A stretch of DNA of 42,475 nt, taken from assembly GCA_002403375.1 (NCBI GenBank), contig DHHQ01000015.1, forward strand, positions 1 to 42,475, in the 5' to 3' direction. The stretch is from Thiobacillus denitrificans (GTDB lineage: Bacteria > Pseudomonadota > Gammaproteobacteria > Burkholderiales > Thiobacillaceae). Shown piece after piece: positions 31,927 through 40,174 of this stretch. The first letter of the stretch is position 1. The number at the start of each line of letters is the position of its first letter. The notes beneath the pieces were generated by a model. It was not told where the DNA came from. It worked only from the letters and a program-made list of their open reading frames with translations, and searched no databases. Made by a program: the position numbers and the translations under genes.

Positions 31927-32841
31927 TCAGGGCGCGGGAACCCGGACGGCGCCGTACGCGCCGCCGTAGCTTTCCACGCCGCCACTCCTGAGAGTGAACA
32001 CGCCGCCCAGTTCCTGCGCGCTCGGGCCGTAGAACTGGCCGGTCGAGGTGCCTGTCAGCCCCCCGTCCGACGTCACCACCCCGGAGAAGGTGTTGATGCC
32101 CGGCTGATAGGTCAGCACGCCCGTGAGATCGAGGTCCGGGCGGTCGATGTCGATGGTCACCAGATCCGTTATCGACGTGAGCTCGCTGTTGAAGCTCAGG
32201 CTACGCGTGCCGAAGTTCGCGTCCACGTTCACCTCGGCGAAGGCGAACCACAGCAGGCCGCCCGGGTCGATGTAGCTGCCGGCGAGGTTGCCGACGAAGC
32301 TGGCGGTACCGACCGTGGGAATCGCCGAGCCCGCCGTCGGCGCGCCGACGCTGAACACCCCGCCGACCGCACTGTTGGTCCCCAGCGGGAGGGTTTCCCA
32401 GATGCCGAAGCTCTGGTACTCGTAGCCGAGAAAATACGGATCGGCGATCAGGGCCACTGAGGTGATCAGAGCGGGATCGGAACTGTTGGCTGCCAGGATC
32501 GCGCCCTCGCCGATGTCGACGAAAACGCTCAGGTCCAGCCTGGAGGTAGGCGTCAGCACGGTGAGCTTCGACAGGTCGCCGGCCGAATCGAATGTCATGG
32601 TGGCAGTGGACGTTGTCGAAGCCGACGAAGTGAAGCCGACGTTGACGACGTCTCCCGTGAACGGGTCGTAGGTGTACGTCGTTTCCTGGCTCACTCCCGA
32701 GGCGACGACCGTCGAGCCGGGCTGGACCGCGCTCCAGCTGGTGAACGCGGGCACGGTGCCCCCGCCGCCGCCGCCACCGCCACAGGCGGACAGCGCGAGC
32801 GCGAGGACGGAAAGCGAAGCAACCGGCGTAATCGTTTTCAT
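31927..32841 (-). CDS. Lipoprotein with transferrin-binding-protein-like C-terminal barrel
   Basis: The lipobox ALALSAC ends at Cys20, followed by eight glycines, a flexible tether typical of surface lipoproteins. The C-terminal segment (TSTGQFYGPSAQELGGVFTLRSG) matches the TbpB-type beta-barrel signature seen in Slam-exported lipoproteins. The total of 304 residues is half the size of TbpB, so only one barrel domain is present. CGGAG precedes ATG 32841. No Slam or TonB receptor gene is visible nearby; ligand unknown. Confidence 0.78.
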   Translation of the reverse strand: MKTITPVASLSVLALALSACGGGGGGGGTVPAFTSWSAVQPGSTVVASGVSQETTYTYDPFTGDVVNVGFTSSASTTSTATMTFDSAGDLSKLTVLTPTSRLDLSVFVDIGEGAILAANSSDPALITSVALIADPYFLGYEYQSFGIWETLPLGTNSAVGGVFSVGAPTAGSAIPTVGTASFVGNLAGSYIDPGGLLWFAFAEVNVDANFGTRSLSFNSELTSITDLVTIDIDRPDLDLTGVLTYQPGINTFSGVVTSDGGLTGTSTGQFYGPSAQELGGVFTLRSGGVESYGGAYGAVRVPAP

Positions 32842-33022
32842 GATGCGCGCTCCGGGAGGTCGATGTCTCGGTCTAGTGCATGCCCATCGCGCCGTCAAGG
32901 CCATTCCTGCACCGGCTTGCCGCCGCGCACGCCGGCACGCATGGCCGCCCCGCCTGCCGGCGGTGTCCGTCCCGGAACGTTCACCTGCCGGCGCAGTTCC
33001 GCGCGCCCGGCCGGCGTCCCGC

Positions 33023-33916
33023 CTACTCGCCGGGCGCCACGACCGGCCGGCTCCGATAGGGATAGTTCTTCAGGCGCGTATCCGAGCGCACGTGCGGCTT
33101 GGCGACCACCTTGGCCGGATCGATCCAGTCCTCCCACTTGAAGTTCTCGATGACCTGGGCCTGGTAGCTCTCCTCGAGCGGATGGTCGAGGATGTCGTTG
33201 ATGTGCACCCATTGCTGGTAGCGCATCAGGTCGACCTGGTACGGCGTCGGCTCGCCGCCGGCCTTTTTCACCACTGCCTTCAGCGCCTCGACGTCCTTCA
33301 TGGTGATCTTCGGCGTCCAGGTGATCTTGCCGGGCAGCATGACCGGCTCGCCAGGGATGTTGTTGATGCCTTCCTTCCAGGTCGCGAGCACGGCGACTTT
33401 CGTATCTTCCCGGTACAGCACGATGGCGTGGCTGTAGCGCTTGTCCTTGAAGAAGCCGAGGTTGCCGTATTGCAGCCGCGCACCGGTGAGGAAGGCGACC
33501 GCATCCGACCAGCACGGCGACTCGCCGCTGATGCCCCACAGCACGCTGCGGTCGATGATGCCGTCCGGAAACAGGATCTTGAACGCCACCCACGCGGCGT
33601 TCGCCGCGGTCGTCGTGCCCTCGCAGTCGTGGCCGTGGAAGCGCACCAGGTCCTTCAGCGTGACCGGGTAGGTGTAGGGGTAGTAACGGCCCTGCGTGCC
33701 CTGCGTCGCCAGCATCTCGAACACCGGTGCGTACGGCCGGGCGACCATCGATGCGTACCAGGTCGGATTGCGGTCGGGGGCTTCGACACCGGTTTCGATG
33801 AAGCTCGTCTCGCCCTGACGGTAGGTGGGCTCGGCGGCGACGGCGCCGGCGGCGGAGAGCAGCAGGCCGGCGGCGAGCCAGCCGGAGAGGAAGAAGGTCC
33901 ACATGCGGTTCTGCAT
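33023..33916 (-). CDS. Exported FmdE-family protein
   Basis: A signal peptide (LSGWLAAGLLLSAAGAVAAE) precedes a domain of the FmdE family (named from formylmethanofuran dehydrogenase operons). The metal-site motif HGHDCEGT is at residues 94-101, and GESPCWSDA (Cys135) provides another possible ligand. The C-terminal part (about 215-297) is not recognised. Classical FmdE proteins are cytoplasmic and linked to molybdenum enzymes in archaea; this one is periplasmic and not near any fmd gene. ATG 33916 has AAAGGAG 5-6 nt upstream. Probably a metal- or cofactor-binding periplasmic protein. Confidence 0.8.
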   Translation of the reverse strand: MQNRMWTFFLSGWLAAGLLLSAAGAVAAEPTYRQGETSFIETGVEAPDRNPTWYASMVARPYAPVFEMLATQGTQGRYYPYTYPVTLKDLVRFHGHDCEGTTTAANAAWVAFKILFPDGIIDRSVLWGISGESPCWSDAVAFLTGARLQYGNLGFFKDKRYSHAIVLYREDTKVAVLATWKEGINNIPGEPVMLPGKITWTPKITMKDVEALKAVVKKAGGEPTPYQVDLMRYQQWVHINDILDHPLEESYQAQVIENFKWEDWIDPAKVVAKPHVRSDTRLKNYPYRSRPVVAPGE

Positions 33917-33961
33917 CACAACTCCTTTCATGAGGGGTGTCCCCCTTCGTCGAACGCCGGC

Positions 33962-34603
33962 TCAGACCTTCTCGCCGTGCAGCATCAGCATCCCGCCCCA
34001 TGGCAGCGCGGCGGGTACCGCCTGCTCCAGCCAGCGCGCCCAGCGCGTCGCGGAAGGAAGGAAGATCGCAGACCGCAGCTTCAGGCTGCGTACCGGGAGG
34101 CCAGCGCACGATGCCCGCACTTCGGCGGCGCTATGCCAGCGCGCGCCGCGATAGGCGCCACTGCCGCCGCCCCGACCCTTGTCGAGGTATAGCAGACTGG
34201 ATCGGTTGAGCCAGCCGATGGCGAAATTGCGGCGTGCGACGCGTACCGCCTCGGCCACCGCCTGCCGCGCGTCGTCGACGAAGCACAGCGCCGCGATCGA
34301 CAGCACGTGGTCGAAGCTGGCGTCGGCGAACGGCAGCGCGCGCGCATCGCCTTCCACCCAGTTCAGCGCCGGACCGCTGTGGGCGCGTGCGTAATCGAGC
34401 CAGTCCGCGTTGGCATCAAGCCCGGTGACGCGAAGCCCGTCGGCCGCGGCGCGCCGGCTGAACCAGCCGGTGCCGCAGCCGACGTCGAGCAGGGTCTCAC
34501 CCGGACGGGACTTGAGCAGGCGCGCGGCGAGCGCGTATTCGGTCTCGCCGACCCAGTGCCCGCGCGGCGTGTGGTACCAGGATTCGTAGTCGGCCGGATT
34601 CAT
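33962..34603 (-). CDS. SAM-dependent methyltransferase (type 11)
   Basis: A 213-residue class I methyltransferase with motif I TLLDVGCGTGWFSRRAA, motif II VTGLDANADWL and FDHVLSIAALCFVDD. The N-terminal HTPRGHWVGETEYALAARLL is typical of a subgroup whose substrate is unknown. Its ATG overlaps the stop of the upstream MFS gene (ATGA), so the pair is translationally coupled. This suggests methylation of, or export after methylation of, a small metabolite or toxic compound such as a metalloid; that is inference. Confidence 0.85.
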   Translation of the reverse strand: MNPADYESWYHTPRGHWVGETEYALAARLLKSRPGETLLDVGCGTGWFSRRAAADGLRVTGLDANADWLDYARAHSGPALNWVEGDARALPFADASFDHVLSIAALCFVDDARQAVAEAVRVARRNFAIGWLNRSSLLYLDKGRGGGSGAYRGARWHSAAEVRASCAGLPVRSLKLRSAIFLPSATRWARWLEQAVPAALPWGGMLMLHGEKV

Positions 34604-35787
34604 CAAGCCGCTGGTGCCGCCTGGCGCAACCGCCGTCCGATGCCGACCGCGGCGATCCAGGCCGCGACGAGCAGCGGCACCACCGCGAGGTTCAGCGTGA
34701 CCCAGCCGAAGCGGTCGTAGAGCCACCCGGCCGACAGGGTCGCCACCGCCACCAGGCCGAAGACGGCGAACTCGTTCGCCGCCTGTACCTTGGACTGCTC
34801 GGCGGGGCGGTAGGCCTGGGTCAGCAGCGCGGTGCCTCCGATGAAGGCGAAATTCCAGCCGACGCCGAGCAGCACCAGCGCCGACAGGAAGTGCAGGAAC
34901 TCGACGCCGGACAGCGCCACCGCGACGTGGCCGAGCAGCAGGACGAAGCCGGCCTGCATGACGCGCGGCGCACCGTAGCGCTGCACCAGCGCACCGGTGA
35001 AGAAGGACGGCGCGAACATCCCCACCACATGCCACTGGATCACCGGCGTGACGCTCGTCCCCGGCAGGCCGCAGCCAAGGATCGCCAGCGGGGTCGCGGT
35101 CATCACCATGATCATCACCGCGTAGCCGATCGCGGCGCCGAAGACCGAGACCCGCAGCACCGGCTGCGCGAGGATTTCGGCGAGCGGGCGCGCGGGCCCG
35201 CCCTGCGGTGCGCTCGCCCGGGGCAGCCGCAGGCGGGCGAGCAGCCCCAGCGCGACGACGCTCAGCGCCCCCTGCGCGAGATAGGAACCGACGAAGAGCT
35301 CGCCCGCGAGCCAGTCGCGCCCCCACTGCGCGAGCTGCGGGCCGAGAAAGGCGGCGACCAGCCCGCCCGCCACCACCAGCGAAATGGCCCGACCGGCCTG
35401 CCCGGGGGCGGCGGCCTCGACCGCGGCGAAGCGGTAGTAGTTGGCGAAGCCCTGGTAGCTGCCGATCAGCGCGTGGCCGGCGACGAAACCGGCGAAGCTG
35501 CCCTGGTGCAGCGCCAGCGCGCACACGAGGCTGCCGCCGATCCCCAGCAGCGCGCCGAGCAGGAAGCCCGGACGGCGTCCGACCCGGCGCATCAGCCGCG
35601 CCGCCGGCAGCGAGGCGAGCGCGGCGCCGATCACCATCGCCGCGACCGGCAGCGTCGCCAGCCCCTTGTCGGGCGCGAGCGTGCTGCCGAGGATCGCGGC
35701 GAGCGTCATGGCAAGGACGATGGCGGACAGCATCAGGGCCTGGGCGAGCGCCAGGATCAGGACGTTGCCGCGGGAAGAAGTGGGCAT
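34603..35787 (-). CDS. Major facilitator superfamily transporter
   Basis: The 394-residue protein has 12 predicted helices and the MFS loop signatures LMRRVGRRPGFLLGA and YDRFGWVTLN. The pattern fits YjbB/YfcJ-like drug/metabolite exporters rather than nutrient importers. It is coupled to the methyltransferase by an ATGA overlap. Substrate unknown. Start ATG 35787 without a strong ribosome binding site. Confidence 0.83.
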   Translation of the reverse strand: MPTSSRGNVLILALAQALMLSAIVLAMTLAAILGSTLAPDKGLATLPVAAMVIGAALASLPAARLMRRVGRRPGFLLGALLGIGGSLVCALALHQGSFAGFVAGHALIGSYQGFANYYRFAAVEAAAPGQAGRAISLVVAGGLVAAFLGPQLAQWGRDWLAGELFVGSYLAQGALSVVALGLLARLRLPRASAPQGGPARPLAEILAQPVLRVSVFGAAIGYAVMIMVMTATPLAILGCGLPGTSVTPVIQWHVVGMFAPSFFTGALVQRYGAPRVMQAGFVLLLGHVAVALSGVEFLHFLSALVLLGVGWNFAFIGGTALLTQAYRPAEQSKVQAANEFAVFGLVAVATLSAGWLYDRFGWVTLNLAVVPLLVAAWIAAVGIGRRLRQAAPAA

Positions 35788-35894
35788 CGGGCGAGGGCCG
35801 CGGGTTCAGGCGGCGGCAGGGTGGCGATCTTCGAATGGTAAGGCCTGCCTGCCCCGCCGTCGCGCCGGCGTGCGTGTGCCGGGCGAGGCCCGGC

Positions 35895-36350
35895 TCAGTG
35901 CCCGGCCGGCTGGCTGGCGCGCGCGTGGGCGTCGAAGCCGCCCTTCGCCTTCCAGCCCTCGAGGCCGTCCTGCAGGACCTTGACGTTGTCGTGGCCGAGC
36001 AGGCGCAGCGCGAACACCGCCTGCGCCGACAGCGAGCCCGAGTTGCAGTACACCACCACCATGCGGTCGCCCGGCAGCTCGGCGCGGCGCGCCACCGCCT
36101 GGCGCCACTCGATGTTGACGGCGCCGGGGATGTGCTCCTTCTCGAACTGCGCGGCGTCGCGCGCGTCGACGATGAAGACCTTCTTCCAGTCGTCCGCAGG
36201 GATCTGCTCCGGCCAGATCAGGCTGCTGCCGTATTCGGCGAAGTCCAGATAGCCGGACAGCGCGTCGACCACGGCGGGGTTGTCGTCGGCGTACGCGGGG
36301 GCCGCCAACAGCGAAAGACCGGCGAACAGGGTGATCAGGGTCTTGTTCAT
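35895..36350 (-). CDS. Periplasmic rhodanese-like sulfurtransferase
   Basis: The signal peptide MNKTLITLFAGLSLLAAPAYA is cleaved near residue 21. A single rhodanese domain has VFIVDARDAAQFEKEHIPGAVNIEW and the active-site loop YCNSGSLSAQ, catalytic Cys102. It probably moves sulfane sulfur in the periplasm. Last gene of the minus-strand group that begins with the ArsR-rhodanese regulator, 21 bp after the MFS gene. Confidence 0.88.
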   Translation of the reverse strand: MNKTLITLFAGLSLLAAPAYADDNPAVVDALSGYLDFAEYGSSLIWPEQIPADDWKKVFIVDARDAAQFEKEHIPGAVNIEWRQAVARRAELPGDRMVVVYCNSGSLSAQAVFALRLLGHDNVKVLQDGLEGWKAKGGFDAHARASQPAGH

Positions 36351-36371
36351 GGGGTTTCCTTCTGGCAAAGA

Positions 36372-37697
36372 TCAATCGGTGGCCGGGTTGAGCCGCGGAT
36401 GGGTTTCGTCGCACGCCAGCAGCACGATGGCGCCGGAAACGAACATGGCGCCGGCGGTGAACCAGAAGCCCGCCTCGATGCCGCCGGCGAGCGCGGCCAC
36501 CGCGCCCAGCAGCAGCGCGCCGATGCCGTAGCCGAGGTCGCGCCAGAAGCGGTAGATGCCGATCGCCGAGCCGCGCCAGTTGGGATGCGCGATGTCGGAG
36601 ACGGCAGCGGACAGCGTGGGATACAGCAGCGCCATGCCGAAGCCCATCACCGCTGCGGCGAACGACCACCACAGTTCGCCGGAGCCCATCAGCACCAGCG
36701 CGACGCCGGCGCCGCACAGCCACATGCCGGCGACGATCGGCTTCTTGCGGCCGACGCGGTCGGACCAGTGGCCGGTGAGAAACTGCGAGATGCCCCAGAC
36801 GAAGCCGTAGACGCCGACCACCCAGCCGATGCCGGCGAGCGAGAGGCCCTGCTGGTAGAGGTAGACCGGGAAGAACACCCACACCAGCGCGTCGACGAAC
36901 TTCTCGACCAGGCCGGCCTGGCTGACCGACGCCAGGCGCGCGTCGCGCCACGACATGAGGGTGAAGACCTCCCAGGTGCCGGGCTTGTCGGAAATATTGG
37001 TCGGGTAGCGCGGCTTCGGCCCGGTCGTCAATCCGGCGGCGTGCTTCCTGCCCTCGGCGTGCGCCCACGGCAGCGTGTCCTTCACCCACAGCAGCGTCAG
37101 CAGGCCGGCCACACTGACCACCACCAGGCCGAAGATCAGCAGACCCTCGCGCGGCCCGTAGGCGGTGGCGAGGTAGCCGGTGACGATGCCGGCGACGGCG
37201 ACGCCGAAGTAGCCGGAGAATTCGTTGAGCCCGATGGTGAGCCCGCGCTGGTCGGCGGTGGTGAGGTCGAGCTTGGAGGTCTGCGTCATCGACCAGGCGA
37301 GGCCCTGGTTCACCCCCAGCAATACCGTCGCAGCGACGATCCAGCTCCAGGAGGGCGCGTAGAGGATCATGAACGGAATCGGCACCGCGGCGAGCCAGCC
37401 GATGAACAGCACCTTCTTGCGCCCCATGCGCTCGGACATCCGTCCGGCGACGAAGTTGAGCGTGCCCTTGACGAAGCCGAAGGCGGTGACGAAGGCCATC
37501 AGCATCATGAACGAGCCGCGGGCGACGCCGAACTCGGTCTCGGCGAGCGCCGGCACCACGGTGCGGAACATGCCGATGGTGAGGCCGACGAAGAACACCT
37601 GCACCAGCTGGTGCGAGAACTGGGCGAGGTTGTGGCGGATGCCGTAGCGGTATTCGTCCACCACCTGGGCCACCTCCTGGGCGAGAGACATGTTCAT
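36372..37697 (-). CDS. MFS transporter of the persulfide operon
   Basis: The 441-residue permease opens with MNMSLAQEVAQVVDEYRYGIRHNLAQFSHQLV-type sequence and has 12 helices. MFS signatures are GRMSERMGRKKVLF and GHWSDRVGRKKPIV, with a long central cytoplasmic loop (KPRYPTNISDKPGTWEV). Its start overlaps the stop of the metallo-beta-lactamase gene (ATGA), so the two are coupled. Context argues for a sulfur compound (sulfite, thiosulfate or sulfonate) as substrate; the sequence alone does not show this. Confidence 0.82.
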   Translation of the reverse strand: MNMSLAQEVAQVVDEYRYGIRHNLAQFSHQLVQVFFVGLTIGMFRTVVPALAETEFGVARGSFMMLMAFVTAFGFVKGTLNFVAGRMSERMGRKKVLFIGWLAAVPIPFMILYAPSWSWIVAATVLLGVNQGLAWSMTQTSKLDLTTADQRGLTIGLNEFSGYFGVAVAGIVTGYLATAYGPREGLLIFGLVVVSVAGLLTLLWVKDTLPWAHAEGRKHAAGLTTGPKPRYPTNISDKPGTWEVFTLMSWRDARLASVSQAGLVEKFVDALVWVFFPVYLYQQGLSLAGIGWVVGVYGFVWGISQFLTGHWSDRVGRKKPIVAGMWLCGAGVALVLMGSGELWWSFAAAVMGFGMALLYPTLSAAVSDIAHPNWRGSAIGIYRFWRDLGYGIGALLLGAVAALAGGIEAGFWFTAGAMFVSGAIVLLACDETHPRLNPATD

Positions 37698-38425
37698 TTT
37701 CCGAGGTTGAACGCGACCATGCGGTCCATTTCCGCGGGACGCGGCGGGATCACCTCGGTCAGCGCGGCGACGAAGGCGTCGCGGTCCATCGCCAGCATCG
37801 GGTTCCAGCGCTTCTCGAAGCCGACCGTCGACATCGGCTTGCCCGACATCCCGGCGCCGCAGACGCTGCCCGAGGTGTGGCCGGGATACAGCTCGACCTC
37901 GGCCGGCAGCGTCAGCAGGCGCTGCTGCAGGGTGTCGTAGAGCTGGCCGGCCATCTCGGCTTCCTTGCCCGCGAGGTCGGGGCGGCCGGCGCTGCCGACG
38001 AACAGGGTGTCGCCGGTCAGCACGAACCACGGGGCCTCCGCGCGGCGCTTGTCGGTGACCAGCAGGCAGATCGAGTCGGGCGTGTGGCCGGGGGTGTGGA
38101 TGACGTCGACGAAGACGTTGCCGACCGTGATGCGCTGGCCGTCCTTCAAAGACTCGAACGGGTAGTTCACGCGCCCGGTGTTGGCTTCGTGCAGGCAGTA
38201 GGCCGCGCCGGTCAGTTCGGCCAGCTTGCGGCCGCCGGAGAAATGGTCGGCGTGGACGTGGGTGTCGATGACGTGGGTGATCTTCACGTCCTGCTTGGCG
38301 GCTTCGTCGAGGAACCACTGCTCGTCGCCGAGCACCGGGTCGACGGCGACGCCGACGTGGCACGAGCCGCAGCCGAAGAAATAGGACAGCGTGGCGTCCT
38401 TGGCCATCAGTTGGCGGAAAAACAT
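37694..38425 (-). CDS. ETHE1-like metallo-beta-lactamase fold persulfide dioxygenase
   Basis: The 243-residue MBL protein has the metal motif HVHADH (56-61), PGHTPDS, GDTLFVGSAGRPDL and the C-terminal LYPGHTSG...CGAGM. This is the ETHE1/Blh type, which oxidises glutathione persulfide to sulfite with an iron centre. GMSGKPMSTVGFEKRWNP follows homologues. It lacks the fused rhodanese domain of Blh; separate rhodaneses are encoded on both sides. Coupled to the MFS gene downstream. Confidence 0.88.
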   Translation of the reverse strand: MFFRQLMAKDATLSYFFGCGSCHVGVAVDPVLGDEQWFLDEAAKQDVKITHVIDTHVHADHFSGGRKLAELTGAAYCLHEANTGRVNYPFESLKDGQRITVGNVFVDVIHTPGHTPDSICLLVTDKRRAEAPWFVLTGDTLFVGSAGRPDLAGKEAEMAGQLYDTLQQRLLTLPAEVELYPGHTSGSVCGAGMSGKPMSTVGFEKRWNPMLAMDRDAFVAALTEVIPPRPAEMDRMVAFNLGK

Positions 38426-38452
38426 CGAAGTCTCCTAGTCGGTATCAAGAAA

Positions 38453-39115
38453 TCAGGATTCGGCGAGCGGCAGGCCGGCCGCCAGCCATTCGGGCGTGCC
38501 GTCGGCGATCTTCTGCGCGCGGAAGCCGTGCTCGCGCAGCAGCGCCACCGCCTCGGCGGACATCATGCAGAACGGCCCGCGGCAGTAGGCGACGATGTCG
38601 CGGTCGGCGGGCAGCTCCTTCAGGCGCTGTTTCAGTTCCGTCAGCGGCAGCGAGCGCGCGAACGGCAGGTGGCCGGTGTCGTATTCGGCGGACGGCCTCA
38701 CGTCGATCACCACGACCTCGCCGCGCCGCGCCTTCTCCATCAGCGAACGCCGCGTCTCGGCGTCGAGCTTTTCGGGCGCGGCGAAGATCCGGTCCATCGC
38801 CACCTTGAGCTCGACCAGGTGTTCTTCAGCCACCGTGCGCAGGTTGACCCACAGCGCGCTGACGTCGTCGCCGGACAGGCGGTAGGCGATGAAGCGGCCG
38901 TCGCGTTGCGCCTCGACCAGCCGCGCCGCCTTCAGCACCTTGAGGTGGGCGCTCGCCAGCCTGATGTCGATGCCGGCCTCGGCGGCCAGCGCGTCGACGG
39001 TCTTCTCGCCCTGCGCGAGGATTTCGAGCAGTTCCAGCCGCTTGGGGCTGGAGACCGCCTTGCCGATGCGGGCGACCTGTTCGTAGAGCAGGTCCTTGGT
39101 TTGCCGTTTGTTCAT
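38453..39115 (-). CDS. ArsR-family regulator fused to a rhodanese domain
   Basis: In its 220 residues, a winged-helix ArsR domain (about 12-100, SSPKRLELLEILAQGEKTV, AEAGIDIRLASAHLKVLKAARL) is joined to a rhodanese domain (about 125-215) with the active loop YCRGPFC (Cys178, Cys183). The ArsR part has no cysteine, so any thiol or persulfide sensing must reside in the rhodanese domain. It heads the group encoding the ETHE1-like protein, an MFS permease and a rhodanese. A 28-bp palindrome directly upstream is the probable autoregulatory operator. BigR/SqrR regulators of similar operons sense persulfide through cysteines in the ArsR domain, so this is a different design. Confidence 0.9.
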   Translation of the reverse strand: MNKRQTKDLLYEQVARIGKAVSSPKRLELLEILAQGEKTVDALAAEAGIDIRLASAHLKVLKAARLVEAQRDGRFIAYRLSGDDVSALWVNLRTVAEEHLVELKVAMDRIFAAPEKLDAETRRSLMEKARRGEVVVIDVRPSAEYDTGHLPFARSLPLTELKQRLKELPADRDIVAYCRGPFCMMSAEAVALLREHGFRAQKIADGTPEWLAAGLPLAES

Positions 39116-39120
39116 GGCAC

Positions 39121-39148
39121 CAACATTCGCACGATTGTTTGAATGTTG
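39121..39148. promoter_or_regulatory. Probable operator of the ArsR-rhodanese regulator
   Basis: Perfect 8-bp inverted arms CAACATTC/GAATGTTG, separated by 12 bp, start 6 bp before the regulator ATG. Size and position match ArsR-family operators; bound repressor would cover the start region. No second copy was seen in the window by eye. Confidence 0.65.
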
Positions 39149-39294
39149 CAAGCGGCGCTTCGTACCAGGCTTGCGCGAGTCGCGTCCCGCCCCCCTCCGC
39201 GCCCGCGGCGCGCGCCTCGCCCCGCCGATGATTTAAACTTCAGGCATGAATGGATGGCCCGGCGTCCCCCGCCGGGCCCGAGGAAAGCGTTTTC

Positions 39295-40011
39295 ATGGCC
39301 CCCCATCGAATCAAGCCCTACTGCACCCAGGCCGAATGGGTCGGGCGCGCCAAGTGCTCGGTCTGCGACGTGCGCAACCTCGTCCTGTTCTCGGGGCTGT
39401 CGGCCCATGAACTCGACGACATCCTGCTGCCGATCGACAACCTGCGCGTGCCGCAGCACGCCGTGCTGTACGAGCAAAACCAGCTGGCCCCCTTCGTCTA
39501 CACGGTGCGCAGCGGGATCATCAAGCTCTGCGTCGACCTCCCGAACGGCAGCCAGCGCATCGTCCGCCTGCTGCGGCCCGGCGACGTCGCCGGCATGGAA
39601 GCGCTGGTCGACGACCGCCACCACCACACCGCGATCGCGATGCGCGACGCCGATGTCTGCCGCATCCCGCGCGAGGTGGTGCTCAGACTCGACCAGACCA
39701 ACCCGGCCGTCCACCGCTCGCTGATGCAGCGCTGGCAGTGCACGGTCGACCAGGCCGACCACTGCATCGTCGCGCTGTCGACCGGATCGGCCGAGGCGCG
39801 CATGGCGCGGCTGCTGATCATGCTGGGATGCGCCGGCAGCCACACCGAGTTGCTGCCGAGCCGCGAGGAAATGGGCGCGCTGGCCGGCATCACCACCGAG
39901 ACGGCGAGCCGCGTCATGGCGGAGTTCAAGCGGCGCGGCCTGATCCACTCCCACAAGGGCAGCGACGTCGTCTGCGATGCCGCCGGCCTGGCGGAGATCG
40001 CCAAGGGCTGA
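39295..40011 (+). CDS. Fnr/Crp-family regulator with N-terminal cysteines
   Basis: A 238-residue regulator. The N-terminal segment has Cys10 and the pair Cys21/Cys24 (KCSVCDVRN), reminiscent of Fnr. An effector domain follows (VPQHAVLYEQNQLAPFVYTVRSGIIKL; RIVRLLRPGDVAGMEALV), then the DNA-binding helix-turn-helix SREEMGALAGITTETASRVMAEFKRRGLI. The E-x-x-S-R recognition helix matches Fnr-type target reading. Cysteine spacing differs from E. coli Fnr, so whether it holds an iron-sulfur cluster is open. Divergent from the ArsR-rhodanese operon. AGGAAA lies 8 nt upstream of ATG 39295. Confidence 0.88.
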   Translation: MAPHRIKPYCTQAEWVGRAKCSVCDVRNLVLFSGLSAHELDDILLPIDNLRVPQHAVLYEQNQLAPFVYTVRSGIIKLCVDLPNGSQRIVRLLRPGDVAGMEALVDDRHHHTAIAMRDADVCRIPREVVLRLDQTNPAVHRSLMQRWQCTVDQADHCIVALSTGSAEARMARLLIMLGCAGSHTELLPSREEMGALAGITTETASRVMAEFKRRGLIHSHKGSDVVCDAAGLAEIAKG

Positions 40012-40174
40012 CCGCCCCGCTGAAACAAACTGTCACACGCTGGCACGCTCGGGACACGCCGTGGACACCTGACCTCCCTAGGATGCCTCCATCAGCCGAC
40101 GCGCACCCAACCAGGGATGCGCGACAGGCTGGTCAGGCAGCATTCCCGTTCGTGTTCTTGAAAGGAAATCCCGT

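Noticed and set aside
35208..37940. 910-codon plus-strand open frame antisense to MFS and rhodanese genes
   Set aside because: Spans three real genes on the opposite strand and has no domain; a GC-bias artefact.
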